Shown piece by piece: positions 1 to 6,845 of a DNA stretch of 30,237 nucleotides. The notes below the pieces were generated by a model. That model was not told the origin of the DNA. It saw only the letters and a program-made list of their open reading frames with translations, and searched no databases. Source of the DNA: UMGS1002 sp045586785 (GTDB taxonomy: Bacteria > Bacillota > Clostridia > Oscillospirales > CAG-272); NCBI GenBank assembly GCA_045586785.1, contig JAZNBA010000032.1, positions 1-30,237 of the forward strand, given 5' to 3'. The first letter of the stretch is position 1. Every line of letters begins with the position of its first letter. The translations under genes and the position numbers were made by a program.

Positions 1-314
1 AGCAGAGGCACAATACGGATACCCCTGCCCACGTCAAGGGCTGGAATTATCAAAACACCGCGCGGAATTTCCGCATTTGCCATAACCTGCTGGACCGTGC
101 CGCCTATCGCATGATCCACCTGGTGGCGGAGGACGAAAAAAGCTTGCCCATCCTTTGTGGCAATATCTTTGTGCAGACAGAAGGCGGATGCCTGGGGCAG
201 TACGGTAGCACCGAGGGGGGAATTCCGCCCATGCTGATCTTTGGCAAAGCGGTAGTAGAAGTCTTAGGCGACGCAGAAGCCAAGCTGGTATTTGCCCAAC
301 TTCCCAGGGCTTGA
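1..314 (+). CDS. C-terminal part of a probable right-handed beta-helix protein (cut by window edge)
   Basis: The frame is open from the window start (first whole codon at base 3) to TGA at 312-314, so about 103 residues of a longer protein are visible. The segment has alternating short beta-type strands with Asn-rich turns (ICHNLLDRAAYRM) and a Gly-rich LGQYG stretch. It resembles the C-terminal end of secreted or cytoplasmic right-handed parallel beta-helix proteins of Clostridia, which often act on polysaccharides. No catalytic residue can be assigned in this fragment. The assignment rests on general sequence character and could be wrong. Confidence 0.5.
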   Translation, partial: QRHNTDTPAHVKGWNYQNTARNFRICHNLLDRAAYRMIHLVAEDEKSLPILCGNIFVQTEGGCLGQYGSTEGGIPPMLIFGKAVVEVLGDAEAKLVFAQLPRA

Positions 315-358
315 ATTCTTCGTCAAGCAGGGCTTGACAAGCGGCAAGCAAAATATGC

Positions 359-387
359 GTGACATGATCCAAAAAATATGGTATCAT
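359..387 (+). promoter_or_regulatory. Candidate promoter of the MBL-fold gene
   Basis: GTGACA at 359-364 and TATCAT at 382-387 are 17 bp apart, about 30 bp ahead of the start codon. A better TTGACA at 334-339 has no -10 at the right distance. The match is moderate. Confidence 0.4.
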
Positions 388-416
388 GGAATGATCAATC
401 AAAAGGAGAGTAAAAG

Positions 417-1979
417 ATGATACAATTTCCCGCATTCGGAGAGACTGAAGTGATCAAAACCGATATTAACGAGCGCACCTGCGTGTACTCCTTTTCCCAC
501 GGGGGAAAGAATTCCTTTGAGGCGTACGGTGCTTTGCTGGAGCAAAACGGATACGCCCGTCGGGAGAGTCGGGAGGCAGACGGCAGATATTATGCCGCCT
601 ATCAAAAAGAAAATTGCGGTATCTTTGTAACCGCCTTTGAAGGAACCGACGAACTGCGAATCGTCACCGAGGAGGATTGTCTGTACTTTTCCTTTGCTGA
701 TGCGGCTGGGGAGGTGCGCGTTGAACCCCAGATCACCCAGATCGCCCTGGAGGATTTTGGAATGTCCTACGTGATCCGCTTATCCGACGGACGTTTTATT
801 GTAATTGACGGCGGACGGAATTTTGAGCCGGATCAGGACAAGCTGATGAACCGCCTTGCCGAAAGCGCCAACGGCGAAACGCCCATCATTGCCGCGTGGA
901 TCATGACGCATCCCCATGACGATCACTACCATTGCTTCAACGGCTTTATGGAGCGGTATGGCGATCGTGTGATCATCCAACGGTTTTTGTTGAATTTCCC
1001 GGAGGCGGACGATTTTGAGCATTATCCTAAGCTGGCAAAAATCAGCGGCACTGTGGAAAACGCCGAGCTTTTTATCCATGTGCCCATCATGCTGGCATAT
1101 ATGCAGGGGACGGGCGCGCCCATCTACACGCCCCATACCGGGCAGATCTATCAAATCGGAGACGCTACTCTTGAAATTCTTGCCTGCATGGACGATACCA
1201 TCCATCTTTCCCAAAACCTCAACGGAATCTCCCTGGTGATCCGCATGGAGCTGGGCGGGCAGGTGATCCTTTGGGCAACCGACGCTTCCTTTGAATGGAC
1301 AAAGCTCCCCGCGCGTTACGGAGAGTACTTGAAGGCAGACATCTTACAGATCCCCCATCACGGCTTCCAATGCGGCTCTGCCGAGGAGGAGATCGCGGGA
1401 TACCGTTATGTCAAGGCACCGGTCTGCTTTTTGCCCGTAATTGATTACAACGCTTACACCGTTTTCTGTACCTATAAGAAGGGGACCCGCTATTTGATGA
1501 CCGATCCCAACGTGGAGGAGATCATCACGGGTGACATTGAGCGCACGGTGACCTTGCCCTATACGCCAAATGCCCACGACAAGGCGGATTGGCGTGAGAG
1601 GTTTCGATTTGGCTTGGATAGCTCCGGTGCCAATGCGTGGATCTACAGCAATCTTTCCACCGCCTGTGCAGAGGATTTCGTCTTTACCGTGCTGAATACC
1701 ACCAATCTGCCCGCGCATTTGTCTATGGATTTCTATTTTGAGGATCCCAAGGCTACTGTCCGCTTTGTGCAAGCGGAGATCAATCAACATAGCGTCAAAT
1801 CGCTTTGTATCGTTGGTGACGAGGTGGACAAGGACTTCGGCTATTACAATCCGAACTCCTTGGCAAAGCAGGGGATTCCCGAAAACGCGCCCTTCGCAGT
1901 GCGCTTTATCAGCGATATACCCGTGGTGATCTCCCACCCGACGCATACGGCAAGCTATCACTCTACCACCAATCCGTAA
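417..1979 (+). CDS. Metallo-beta-lactamase-fold hydrolase
   Basis: This 520-residue protein carries the metal-binding signature HxHxDH as H165-P-H167-D-D169-H170. Later come ATDASFEW, a candidate bridging Asp, and a PHHG motif typical of ComEC/Rec2-like members of the metallo-beta-lactamase superfamily. The fold should span roughly residues 105-350. The N-terminal 100 residues and the C-terminal 150 residues are beta-rich and not recognised. There is no signal peptide, so it is probably cytoplasmic. A strong Shine-Dalgarno (AAAGGAGAG, 401-409) supports the ATG at 417. The substrate is unknown; family members hydrolyse phosphodiesters, lactones, thioesters or other esters. It stands alone between the beta-helix fragment and a convergent transporter gene. 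Confidence 0.8.
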   Translation: MIQFPAFGETEVIKTDINERTCVYSFSHGGKNSFEAYGALLEQNGYARRESREADGRYYAAYQKENCGIFVTAFEGTDELRIVTEEDCLYFSFADAAGEVRVEPQITQIALEDFGMSYVIRLSDGRFIVIDGGRNFEPDQDKLMNRLAESANGETPIIAAWIMTHPHDDHYHCFNGFMERYGDRVIIQRFLLNFPEADDFEHYPKLAKISGTVENAELFIHVPIMLAYMQGTGAPIYTPHTGQIYQIGDATLEILACMDDTIHLSQNLNGISLVIRMELGGQVILWATDASFEWTKLPARYGEYLKADILQIPHHGFQCGSAEEEIAGYRYVKAPVCFLPVIDYNAYTVFCTYKKGTRYLMTDPNVEEIITGDIERTVTLPYTPNAHDKADWRERFRFGLDSSGANAWIYSNLSTACAEDFVFTVLNTTNLPAHLSMDFYFEDPKATVRFVQAEINQHSVKSLCIVGDEVDKDFGYYNPNSLAKQGIPENAPFAVRFISDIPVVISHPTHTASYHSTTNP

Positions 1980-1980
1980 T

Positions 1981-2024
1981 AAAAAAGCGATATCCTCCCA
2001 AGGCAGGGAAGGATATCGCTTTTT
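1981..2024. terminator. Bidirectional rho-independent terminator
   Basis: AAAAAGCGATATCCT pairs with AGGATATCGCTTTTT around a loop of about 13 nt. The stem is flanked by an A-tract and a T-tract, so it can stop transcription from both converging genes (MBL-fold gene and ZIP transporter). Confidence 0.9.
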
Positions 2025-2027
2025 ATG

Positions 2028-2780
2028 TTATCCCAGCAGCACGTCCGAGATCAGCATGACGCAAAAGCCGACCAAAAGAGCGTAGGTCGCGCCGCGCTGA
2101 TGACCGTGGGCGTGGGTTTCGGGGATCATTTCGTCGCTGATGACGTAGAGCATGGTACCGCCCGCAAAAGCCAGGGCAAAGGGAAGGATCGCCGAGGCAA
2201 GACTGACCGCAAAGTAACCGATCAGCGTGCCCACTACCTCCACGAGTCCCGTTGCCGCCGCGCAGAGGAAGGTTTTCTTTGGAGAAACGCCTGCCGCCAG
2301 CATGGGACCGATGATGACCATTCCCTCGGGGATATTCTGCAGGGCAATGCCACCCGCGATGAGAAGTGCCTGGGAGGTGTCCCCCGATCCAAAGCCGACA
2401 CCTGCCGCAATTCCCTCGGGCAGATTGTGAATGGCAATGGCGGTGACAAACAGCAACACCTTGCTCAGGTTGGCGTTGTTATGGGATTCTTCCTCCACTC
2501 CCACCATTTTGTGCAGGTGGGGAACCACCTTGTCCACCAGATTGAGGCAAAGCGCTCCTACAAAAATACCCGCAACTGTGATCAAGAGGCCGTATTTGCC
2601 GCCGTATTCCAGAGAGGGAACGATCAGTCCCAGCACCGCCGCCGCCAGCATGACGCCTGCGGCAAAGGACAGGACGATGTCCGAGAAGGTGTGAGAGATC
2701 TTTTTGAACACAAAGCCGATGACAGCTCCAAAAACCGTTGCGCCGCCTACTCCCGCGGCGGTGAGCAATACCATTTCCAT
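2028..2780 (-). CDS. ZIP-family divalent metal transporter
   Basis: The 250-residue protein has about eight hydrophobic segments and the two hallmark ZIP metal-site motifs, H118-N-L-P-E-G and Q148-N-I-P-E-G, in the fourth and fifth helices. A His-containing cytosolic loop (PHLHKMVGVEEESHNN, about 87-102) lies before them. ZIP proteins move Zn2+, Fe2+ or Mn2+ into the cytoplasm; this length and pattern fit the GufA/ZupT branch. GGAG 7 nt ahead supports the ATG at 2780. It is the last gene of the minus-strand iron/oxygen cluster, separated from the Bfd gene by a hairpin, so Fe2+ or Mn2+ import is a reasonable guess, but specificity cannot be read from sequence. Confidence 0.9.
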   Translation of the reverse strand: MEMVLLTAAGVGGATVFGAVIGFVFKKISHTFSDIVLSFAAGVMLAAAVLGLIVPSLEYGGKYGLLITVAGIFVGALCLNLVDKVVPHLHKMVGVEEESHNNANLSKVLLFVTAIAIHNLPEGIAAGVGFGSGDTSQALLIAGGIALQNIPEGMVIIGPMLAAGVSPKKTFLCAAATGLVEVVGTLIGYFAVSLASAILPFALAFAGGTMLYVISDEMIPETHAHGHQRGATYALLVGFCVMLISDVLLG

Positions 2781-2798
2781 AGATGTATCTCCATGAAC

Positions 2799-2828
2799 GG
2801 AATCCCACCCGAATCCGAGTGGGATTCC
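2799..2828 (-). promoter_or_regulatory. Hairpin in the ZIP gene leader
   Basis: A perfect 10-bp stem (GGAATCCCAC / GTGGGATTCC) with a 10-nt loop lies between the Bfd stop codon and the ZIP ribosome site. Read on the minus strand it is not followed by a T-run, so it is not a standard terminator. It ends a few nucleotides before the ZIP Shine-Dalgarno. It may protect or process the mRNA or tune ZIP translation. Confidence 0.45.
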
Positions 2829-2836
2829 ATTGCTTT

Positions 2837-3052
2837 TTAGTTGTTTTCTGCTTGCACTCCCATCATCAATTGGGAGACCAGATCCAAAATTTTATCGTGG
2901 CACCCGCCACAGCCGGTGGAGCAATGGGTGATGCGTTGTACGTCGTCAAAGGCCTGCAGAGCGTCGTCCAGAGCCTCACTCTGCTCCAATGCGTTGGCTA
3001 CGTCCGCGTAGGTGACCTGCTTACAAAAGCATACCGTATAGTTTTCTTGCAT
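2837..3052 (-). CDS. Bfd-like [2Fe-2S]-binding protein
   Basis: A 71-residue protein with Cys8-x-Cys10 near the start and Cys44/Cys48-x2-Cys51 in the second half, the arrangement of the BFD-like [2Fe-2S] domain. Bacterioferritin-associated ferredoxin passes electrons to ferritin-type cages so that stored Fe3+ can be released as Fe2+. The ATG at 3052 is chosen because GGAGA lies just ahead of it and overlaps the rubredoxin stop codon; an upstream in-frame extension to 3109 would overlap the rubredoxin gene and has no ribosome site. The ferritin gene two genes upstream makes a role in iron mobilisation plausible. An extra Cys (44 plus 48) is present relative to the minimal CxxC. Confidence 0.85.
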   Translation of the reverse strand: MQENYTVCFCKQVTYADVANALEQSEALDDALQAFDDVQRITHCSTGCGGCHDKILDLVSQLMMGVQAENN

Positions 3053-3063
3053 GGTTATTCTCC

Positions 3064-3222
3064 TTATTCTTCGCTGAACTGATCCTTGCCCACGCCGCAA
3101 AGGGCGCATTCAAAATCCTCGGGCAGATCCTCAAACTTCGTTCCGGGGGCAATGCCCATTTCGGGAGCACCAAGCTCCTCGTCATATACCCAGCCGCAAA
3201 CGTCGCAAACATATTTTTTCAT
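3064..3222 (-). CDS. Rubredoxin
   Basis: A 52-residue protein with two knuckles, Cys6-x2-Cys9-Gly and Cys39-x2-Cys42-Gly, the conserved WVYDEELGAPEMGIAPGT core and LPEDFECALCG, all diagnostic of rubredoxin. It binds one iron in an FeS4 centre and carries single electrons in the cytoplasm. Likely partners here are the flavodiiron protein and desulfoferrodoxin encoded upstream on the same strand. AGAGG precedes the ATG. The stop codon TAA is part of the TAAGGAGA that forms the next gene's ribosome site. A second rubredoxin domain is fused to the flavodiiron protein, so this operon encodes two. Confidence 0.96.
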   Translation of the reverse strand: MKKYVCDVCGWVYDEELGAPEMGIAPGTKFEDLPEDFECALCGVGKDQFSEE

Positions 3223-3255
3223 GATGAATTACCTCTTTCTTTTTTGTGCTTGGTT

Positions 3256-3768
3256 TTAAAGAACCAGAGAGGGGGCAGTATAGATTCTTGCCGCCAGCTC
3301 CTGATTCAGCATGTACAGGCTCTTGGGATCAGAGCCGAACAGCTCCATTTTGGATATCATATCGTTAGCGTTTGTCTCTTCCTCGCCCTGCTCCTTTACA
3401 AACCAGTCAAGGAACTGCATGGTGCGGAAATCTCTGACATCGTATGCCGCGCCGTAAATATCGTTTATCAGCGAGGTTACATACTGCTCGTGCTCAAGCC
3501 CTGCCTCAAGCACAGCCATATTGCTTTCAAATACCTTGTCGGGCTTTGCGATAGCTTCAAGTGTTACAGGCATATTTTCATTCTGCAGGTAGGTATAGAA
3601 CAGCATTGCATGATCTCTTTCTTCCTGCGCCTGAACCATATACCAGTTAGCAAAACCGTCAAGCCCCTTTGCCTTGAAATAGTTTGAAAAATCAAGGTAA
3701 AGGTATGCGGAGTAAAACTCCTTATTTATCTGCTGATTAAGCAGCTCGTGTACCTTAGCGTTAAGCAT
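3256..3768 (-). CDS. ftnA: Non-haem ferritin
   Basis: The 170-residue protein matches bacterial ferritin in length and ferroxidase residues: E17 (NKEFYSAY), Y24, E50 and H53 (QEERDH), E94-region (LEHEQ) and a late QGEEE motif around 127-131. The cage of 24 subunits oxidises Fe2+ and stores it as ferric mineral. AGGAG lies ahead of the ATG. It follows desulfoferrodoxin by 17 nt and precedes rubredoxin by 33 nt, so it is most likely co-transcribed with both. Pulling iron out of solution while superoxide is being reduced to peroxide would limit hydroxyl radical formation. The C-terminus (TAPSLVL) is short and hydrophobic. Confidence 0.95.
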   Translation of the reverse strand: MLNAKVHELLNQQINKEFYSAYLYLDFSNYFKAKGLDGFANWYMVQAQEERDHAMLFYTYLQNENMPVTLEAIAKPDKVFESNMAVLEAGLEHEQYVTSLINDIYGAAYDVRDFRTMQFLDWFVKEQGEEETNANDMISKMELFGSDPKSLYMLNQELAARIYTAPSLVL

Positions 3769-3785
3769 TTTTAATTTCTCCTATA

Positions 3786-4166
3786 TTATATATCTGTTTT
3801 CCACAATCCGTGAAGATTACAATAAGCATATACAGCGGTGGGTGTTTCATCGCAAAGTGCGAACTTTACAACCGGCTCGGAACCGGGCTTGAGGCACTTT
3901 CGCTGACCGCCGCGGCAGGTCTGCAGATATACCCAAGTGATGCTGTGCTCCTCTGTCATGGGATGCGCAACAGAACCTATCGAGACCTTGATAATGTCAC
4001 CCTCGCGCTCAACTACGGGAATATGCTTCTCGTGGCTGGCTTCAACCGTTCCGGGCTCCAGCAGCTTCATTTTCTGACCGCAGCACATCATGGGAACGCC
4101 TGCGTTGTTAACGAGACCTACGATATTTCCGCAATGCTCGCATACATAAAATTTGTTTTCACACAT
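3786..4166 (-). CDS. dfx: Desulfoferrodoxin (superoxide reductase, two-iron type)
   Basis: The 126-residue protein has a desulforedoxin-like N-terminal FeS4 centre (Cys9, Cys12, Cys28, Cys29). It is followed by the superoxide reductase domain with iron ligands His48, His68, His74, Cys116 and His119 in the motifs EKHIP, HPM, EHSI and YCNLHG. It reduces superoxide to hydrogen peroxide without releasing O2, using electrons from rubredoxin. All ligands of both centres are present. GGAGG 7 nt ahead supports the ATG at 4166. It sits between the flavodiiron protein (33 nt upstream) and ferritin (17 nt downstream) in one probable operon. Confidence 0.97.
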   Translation of the reverse strand: MCENKFYVCEHCGNIVGLVNNAGVPMMCCGQKMKLLEPGTVEASHEKHIPVVEREGDIIKVSIGSVAHPMTEEHSITWVYLQTCRGGQRKCLKPGSEPVVKFALCDETPTAVYAYCNLHGLWKTDI

Positions 4167-4199
4167 GTCATTATCCTCCGGATATTTTTATATTATTTT

Positions 4200-5990
4200 T
4201 TATTGTATCGGTTCAAAGTCTGCAGCACCGTGCTTGCAGAGGGGACAAATAAAATCTTCGGGAAGCTCCTCGCCCTCATAAACAAATCCGCATATCTTGC
4301 AAACGTAACCCTTTTTGCCTTCTGTCTGAGGCTTAGGCTTGACGTTGCTATGATAATAAGCATATGTCATAGTCTCGCGGTCTGACAATACTCTCGCCTC
4401 GGTCACGGAGCATATGAACATACCGTGAGTATCAAGATCGATATACTGCTCTACCTTGAGCGACATAAAGGAGTTGATATATCTGGGAAGAACCACAAGT
4501 CCGTTATCCGAGCGCAGAGGCTCACAGTTAGCAAACTTATCCACGTTGCGTCCGCTTACAAAGCCAAATGCCTCAAACACATTAAAGGGTGCGTCAACAG
4601 TCAAGCAGTTAATATTCATAATACCTGTCTGCTTGATAATGTGGTGCGAATAATTCTCTTTGTTGATGGTTACCGCGATACGGTTGGGAACGCTTGTTAC
4701 CTGAGTTACGGTGTTGACTATAAGACCGTTGTCCTTCTTGCCGTCATTGGAGGTAACGACATACAGACCGTATCCAATATTGAACAGCGCGGTAAGATCG
4801 TTCTTGTTTGCGGTACTGTCCTGCAGGGCAAGATACTCGCGGCAAAGCTCCTCAACCATAGCGTCAAGCTGTGCGGCACTGTCCTCATTAAGCGCAGACA
4901 ATATCTTTACAGTAGTGTCGGTAAAGGTGATATTTTTGCTCTTGGCAAACATTTCACGCATTATCTTCGCCGCCATAGGCGCCCAGCTTCCGTTTTCAAC
5001 AAGCGCTACCGTGCGGTTGCTGAAATTTCGCTCGGTCAGGTGATCGATGAATTCACGCATAAACGGGAAAATGTCAGCATTATAGGTGGTAGTTGCAAGC
5101 ACCAGCTTGCTGTAACGGAACGCATCCGCAACTGCCTGCGCCATATCGCATCTCGCAAGGTCGTACACCACGACCTTGGGGCATCCGCTTGCCTTAAGCT
5201 TATCTGACAGCTTCAAAATTGCTTTTTTGGTGTTACCGTAAACCGAGGTATATGCAACTACTATTCCTTCCTCCTCGGGCTGATAGGAAGACCAGGTGTT
5301 ATAGAGATTGAGGTAGTAGCCGAGATTTTCGGTGAGAACAGGGCCATGGAGGGGACATATGACAGAAATATCCAGTCCTGCCGCCTTTTTAAGCAGTGCC
5401 TGAACCTGTGCGCCGTACTTGCCTACGATACCGATATAATAACGTCTTGCCTCGTCTGCCCAGGGTTCATCCGCGTCAAGCGCACCGAACTTACCAAAGC
5501 CGTCTGCCGAGAACAGAACCTTATCAGTGCTGTCATAGGTCACAATAACCTCAGGCCAGTGCACCATAGGCGCGGTCACGAAGGTCAGCACGTGCTTACC
5601 AAGCGTCAGCGTGTCACCTTCACCGACAACTACTCTGCGATCCTCAAAATCCGTGCCGAAAAAGTTTTTCATCATTGCAAACGCCTTGACGGAAGAAACT
5701 ATTTTGGCATCGGGATATGCTTTTGCAAAGTTAACAATGTTAGCGGAGTGATCTGGCTCCATATGCTGAACAACGAGATAGTCGGGGGTGCGGCTGCCGA
5801 GCACACTTTGAATATTATCAAGCCATTCGTGAGTAAAGCCTGCGTCAACGGTATCCATTATCGCGATCTTGTCGTCCATGATAGCATAAGAGTTATATGC
5901 CATACCGTTCGGAACCTTGTACTGTCCCTCAAAAAGATCTACCTTATGGTCGTTTACACCAATATATTTTATATCCTTTGTTATTATCAT
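4200..5990 (-). CDS. Flavodiiron protein fused to flavin reductase and rubredoxin
   Basis: The 596-residue protein has four modules. Residues 1-235 form the metallo-beta-lactamase-like diiron domain with ligands H76, E78, D80, H81, H144, D163 and H215. Residues 242-390 are a flavodoxin (FMN loop TSVYGNTKKA). Residues 400-545 resemble the flavin-reductase-like FMN domain. Residues 560-596 are a rubredoxin with C564, C567, C582 and C585. Such enzymes reduce O2 to water and/or NO to N2O in the cytoplasm. The fused reductase and rubredoxin should let electrons pass internally from NAD(P)H. AAGGAG precedes the ATG. The residues 398-426 region is the least certain boundary. It is the promoter-proximal gene of the six-gene minus-strand set. 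Preference for O2 or NO cannot be told from sequence. Confidence 0.95.
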   Translation of the reverse strand: MIITKDIKYIGVNDHKVDLFEGQYKVPNGMAYNSYAIMDDKIAIMDTVDAGFTHEWLDNIQSVLGSRTPDYLVVQHMEPDHSANIVNFAKAYPDAKIVSSVKAFAMMKNFFGTDFEDRRVVVGEGDTLTLGKHVLTFVTAPMVHWPEVIVTYDSTDKVLFSADGFGKFGALDADEPWADEARRYYIGIVGKYGAQVQALLKKAAGLDISVICPLHGPVLTENLGYYLNLYNTWSSYQPEEEGIVVAYTSVYGNTKKAILKLSDKLKASGCPKVVVYDLARCDMAQAVADAFRYSKLVLATTTYNADIFPFMREFIDHLTERNFSNRTVALVENGSWAPMAAKIMREMFAKSKNITFTDTTVKILSALNEDSAAQLDAMVEELCREYLALQDSTANKNDLTALFNIGYGLYVVTSNDGKKDNGLIVNTVTQVTSVPNRIAVTINKENYSHHIIKQTGIMNINCLTVDAPFNVFEAFGFVSGRNVDKFANCEPLRSDNGLVVLPRYINSFMSLKVEQYIDLDTHGMFICSVTEARVLSDRETMTYAYYHSNVKPKPQTEGKKGYVCKICGFVYEGEELPEDFICPLCKHGAADFEPIQ

Positions 5991-6019
5991 AACTGATCTC
6001 CTTATATATTGCTTTAATA

Positions 6020-6048
6020 ATTATAGCACAAATTTATTTTATCTTCAA
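6020..6048 (-). promoter_or_regulatory. Promoter of the flavodiiron/iron operon
   Basis: On the minus strand TTGAAG (6048-6043) and TATAAT (6025-6020) are 17 bp apart. The -35 overlaps a TGTTGAA half-site (6050-6044) identical to one arm of the palindrome beside the Crp/Fnr gene. The other arm is poorly conserved (4 of 7). Confidence 0.8.
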
Positions 6049-6063
6049 CAGATTTTACAGAAA

Positions 6064-6759
6064 TTATTCAAGTATTTTTCCATCGGTGGAGATGGTTATC
6101 ACCTGCCACGGTATGAATTTTCCGCTGGCCTGAAGCGCACGCTTTACGGCGCTTTCAATACCTCCGCAGCAAGGCACCTCCATGCGAACGACCTTAACGC
6201 TTTTTATGTTGTTATTGGCAATAATTTGAGTAAGCTTTTCGGCGTAATCTCCCTCATCCAGCTTAGGACAGCCGATCAGGGTGATATGGTTGCGTATGAA
6301 CTCATTATGGAAATTACCGTAAGCATAAGCCGTGCAATCGGCGGCTATAAGCAGGTTGGCGTTATCAAAATACGGTGCGTTAACGGGCACTAATTTTATC
6401 TGGCAAGGCCACTGGGAAAGCTGGCTTGTAAACGCCGACTTTGCGAATACGGGAGCTACCTCACGCTTGATGGCCTTGGACTGTGTCCCCGGACAGCCGC
6501 ATGGCAGCCTGATTCCATGCTTCTGCATCTTAGCCTGCCGCACAGCGTTCTCGTTGTAGGCGGGAGCCTCGCGCTCCTCGAAGGTAATTGCGTCAGTGGG
6601 ACACGCGGGCAGGCAATCGCCCAAGCCGTCACAGTAGTCCTCGCGAGTCAATGTGGCTTTGCCGTTTATCATTTCAATAGCGCCCTCGTGGCACGCCTCG
6701 GCGCAAGCACCGCAACCGTTGCATTTTTCTTGATCTATTTTAATTATCTTTCGGATCAT
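6064..6759 (-). CDS. Cysteine-rich 4Fe-4S ferredoxin-like protein
   Basis: The 231-residue protein begins with a ferredoxin module. The first motif is complete (C13, C16, C19, C23). The second is C43-x2-L46-x2-C49-x3-C53-P, with Leu in place of the second Cys, a pattern I recall as usual in this family. After a linker come more cysteines in GCPG, WPCQ, ADCTAYAY, IGCPKLDE and a final VPCCGG, so a second redox or cluster site is likely. The start is placed at ATG 6759, 9 nt after GGAGG; the ATG at 6768 abuts the GGAGG directly and is unlikely. It is divergent from the Crp/Fnr gene and upstream of the flavodiiron operon. It is probably an electron-transfer or sensing protein; its partner is not known. 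Confidence 0.8.
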   Translation of the reverse strand: MIRKIIKIDQEKCNGCGACAEACHEGAIEMINGKATLTREDYCDGLGDCLPACPTDAITFEEREAPAYNENAVRQAKMQKHGIRLPCGCPGTQSKAIKREVAPVFAKSAFTSQLSQWPCQIKLVPVNAPYFDNANLLIAADCTAYAYGNFHNEFIRNHITLIGCPKLDEGDYAEKLTQIIANNNIKSVKVVRMEVPCCGGIESAVKRALQASGKFIPWQVITISTDGKILE

Positions 6760-6773
6760 TTTTGTCATCCTCC

Positions 6774-6802
6774 TTGATTTTACGGCTCTATTATAGTATA
6801 AT
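6774..6802 (+). promoter_or_regulatory. Promoter of the Crp/Fnr regulator gene
   Basis: TTGATT at 6774-6779 and TATAAT at 6797-6802 with a 17-bp spacer. The predicted start lies near 6809, a few bases before the palindrome at 6817-6832. Confidence 0.8.
6790..6795 (-). promoter_or_regulatory. -10 box of the activator-type promoter of the 4Fe-4S gene
   Basis: TATAAT on the minus strand, with no good -35 hexamer 17 bp upstream. Its predicted +1 is near 6783, which places the palindrome centre at -41.5. An alternative pairing, TTCAAC (6823-6818) with TATACT (6800-6795), has a -35 inside the palindrome. Confidence 0.6.
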
Positions 6803-6816
6803 TAGAGCAGCATTTC

Positions 6817-6832
6817 TGTTGAATTTTCAACA
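6817..6832. promoter_or_regulatory. Crp/Fnr-type operator palindrome
   Basis: TGTTGAA-TT-TTCAACA is a perfect 16-bp inverted repeat lying between the divergent 4Fe-4S and Crp/Fnr genes. The size and symmetry fit Crp/Fnr-family sites. It is about 9 bp downstream of the regulator's own predicted start (suggesting self-repression) and centred at -41.5 of the divergent promoter (suggesting activation). Confidence 0.75.
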
Positions 6833-6845
6833 AAAGGAGAAAAAA

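Noticed and set aside
2025..2840. Long plus-strand open frame of 271 codons
   Set aside because: It lies opposite the ZIP transporter, whose protein has clear family motifs; the plus-strand product is His/Arg/Gln-rich with no recognisable domain.
1..3240. Slightly higher GC than the iron operon core, hinting at a join near 3240
   Set aside because: Sampled rows differ by only about 10% (roughly 57-62% versus 48-52%), and other core regions reach 57%, so it is not evidence of transfer or misassembly.
3251..3264. Imperfect palindrome at the ferritin stop
   Set aside because: The stem is only four clean base pairs with no T-run, so it is not convincing as a terminator and would not split the operon.
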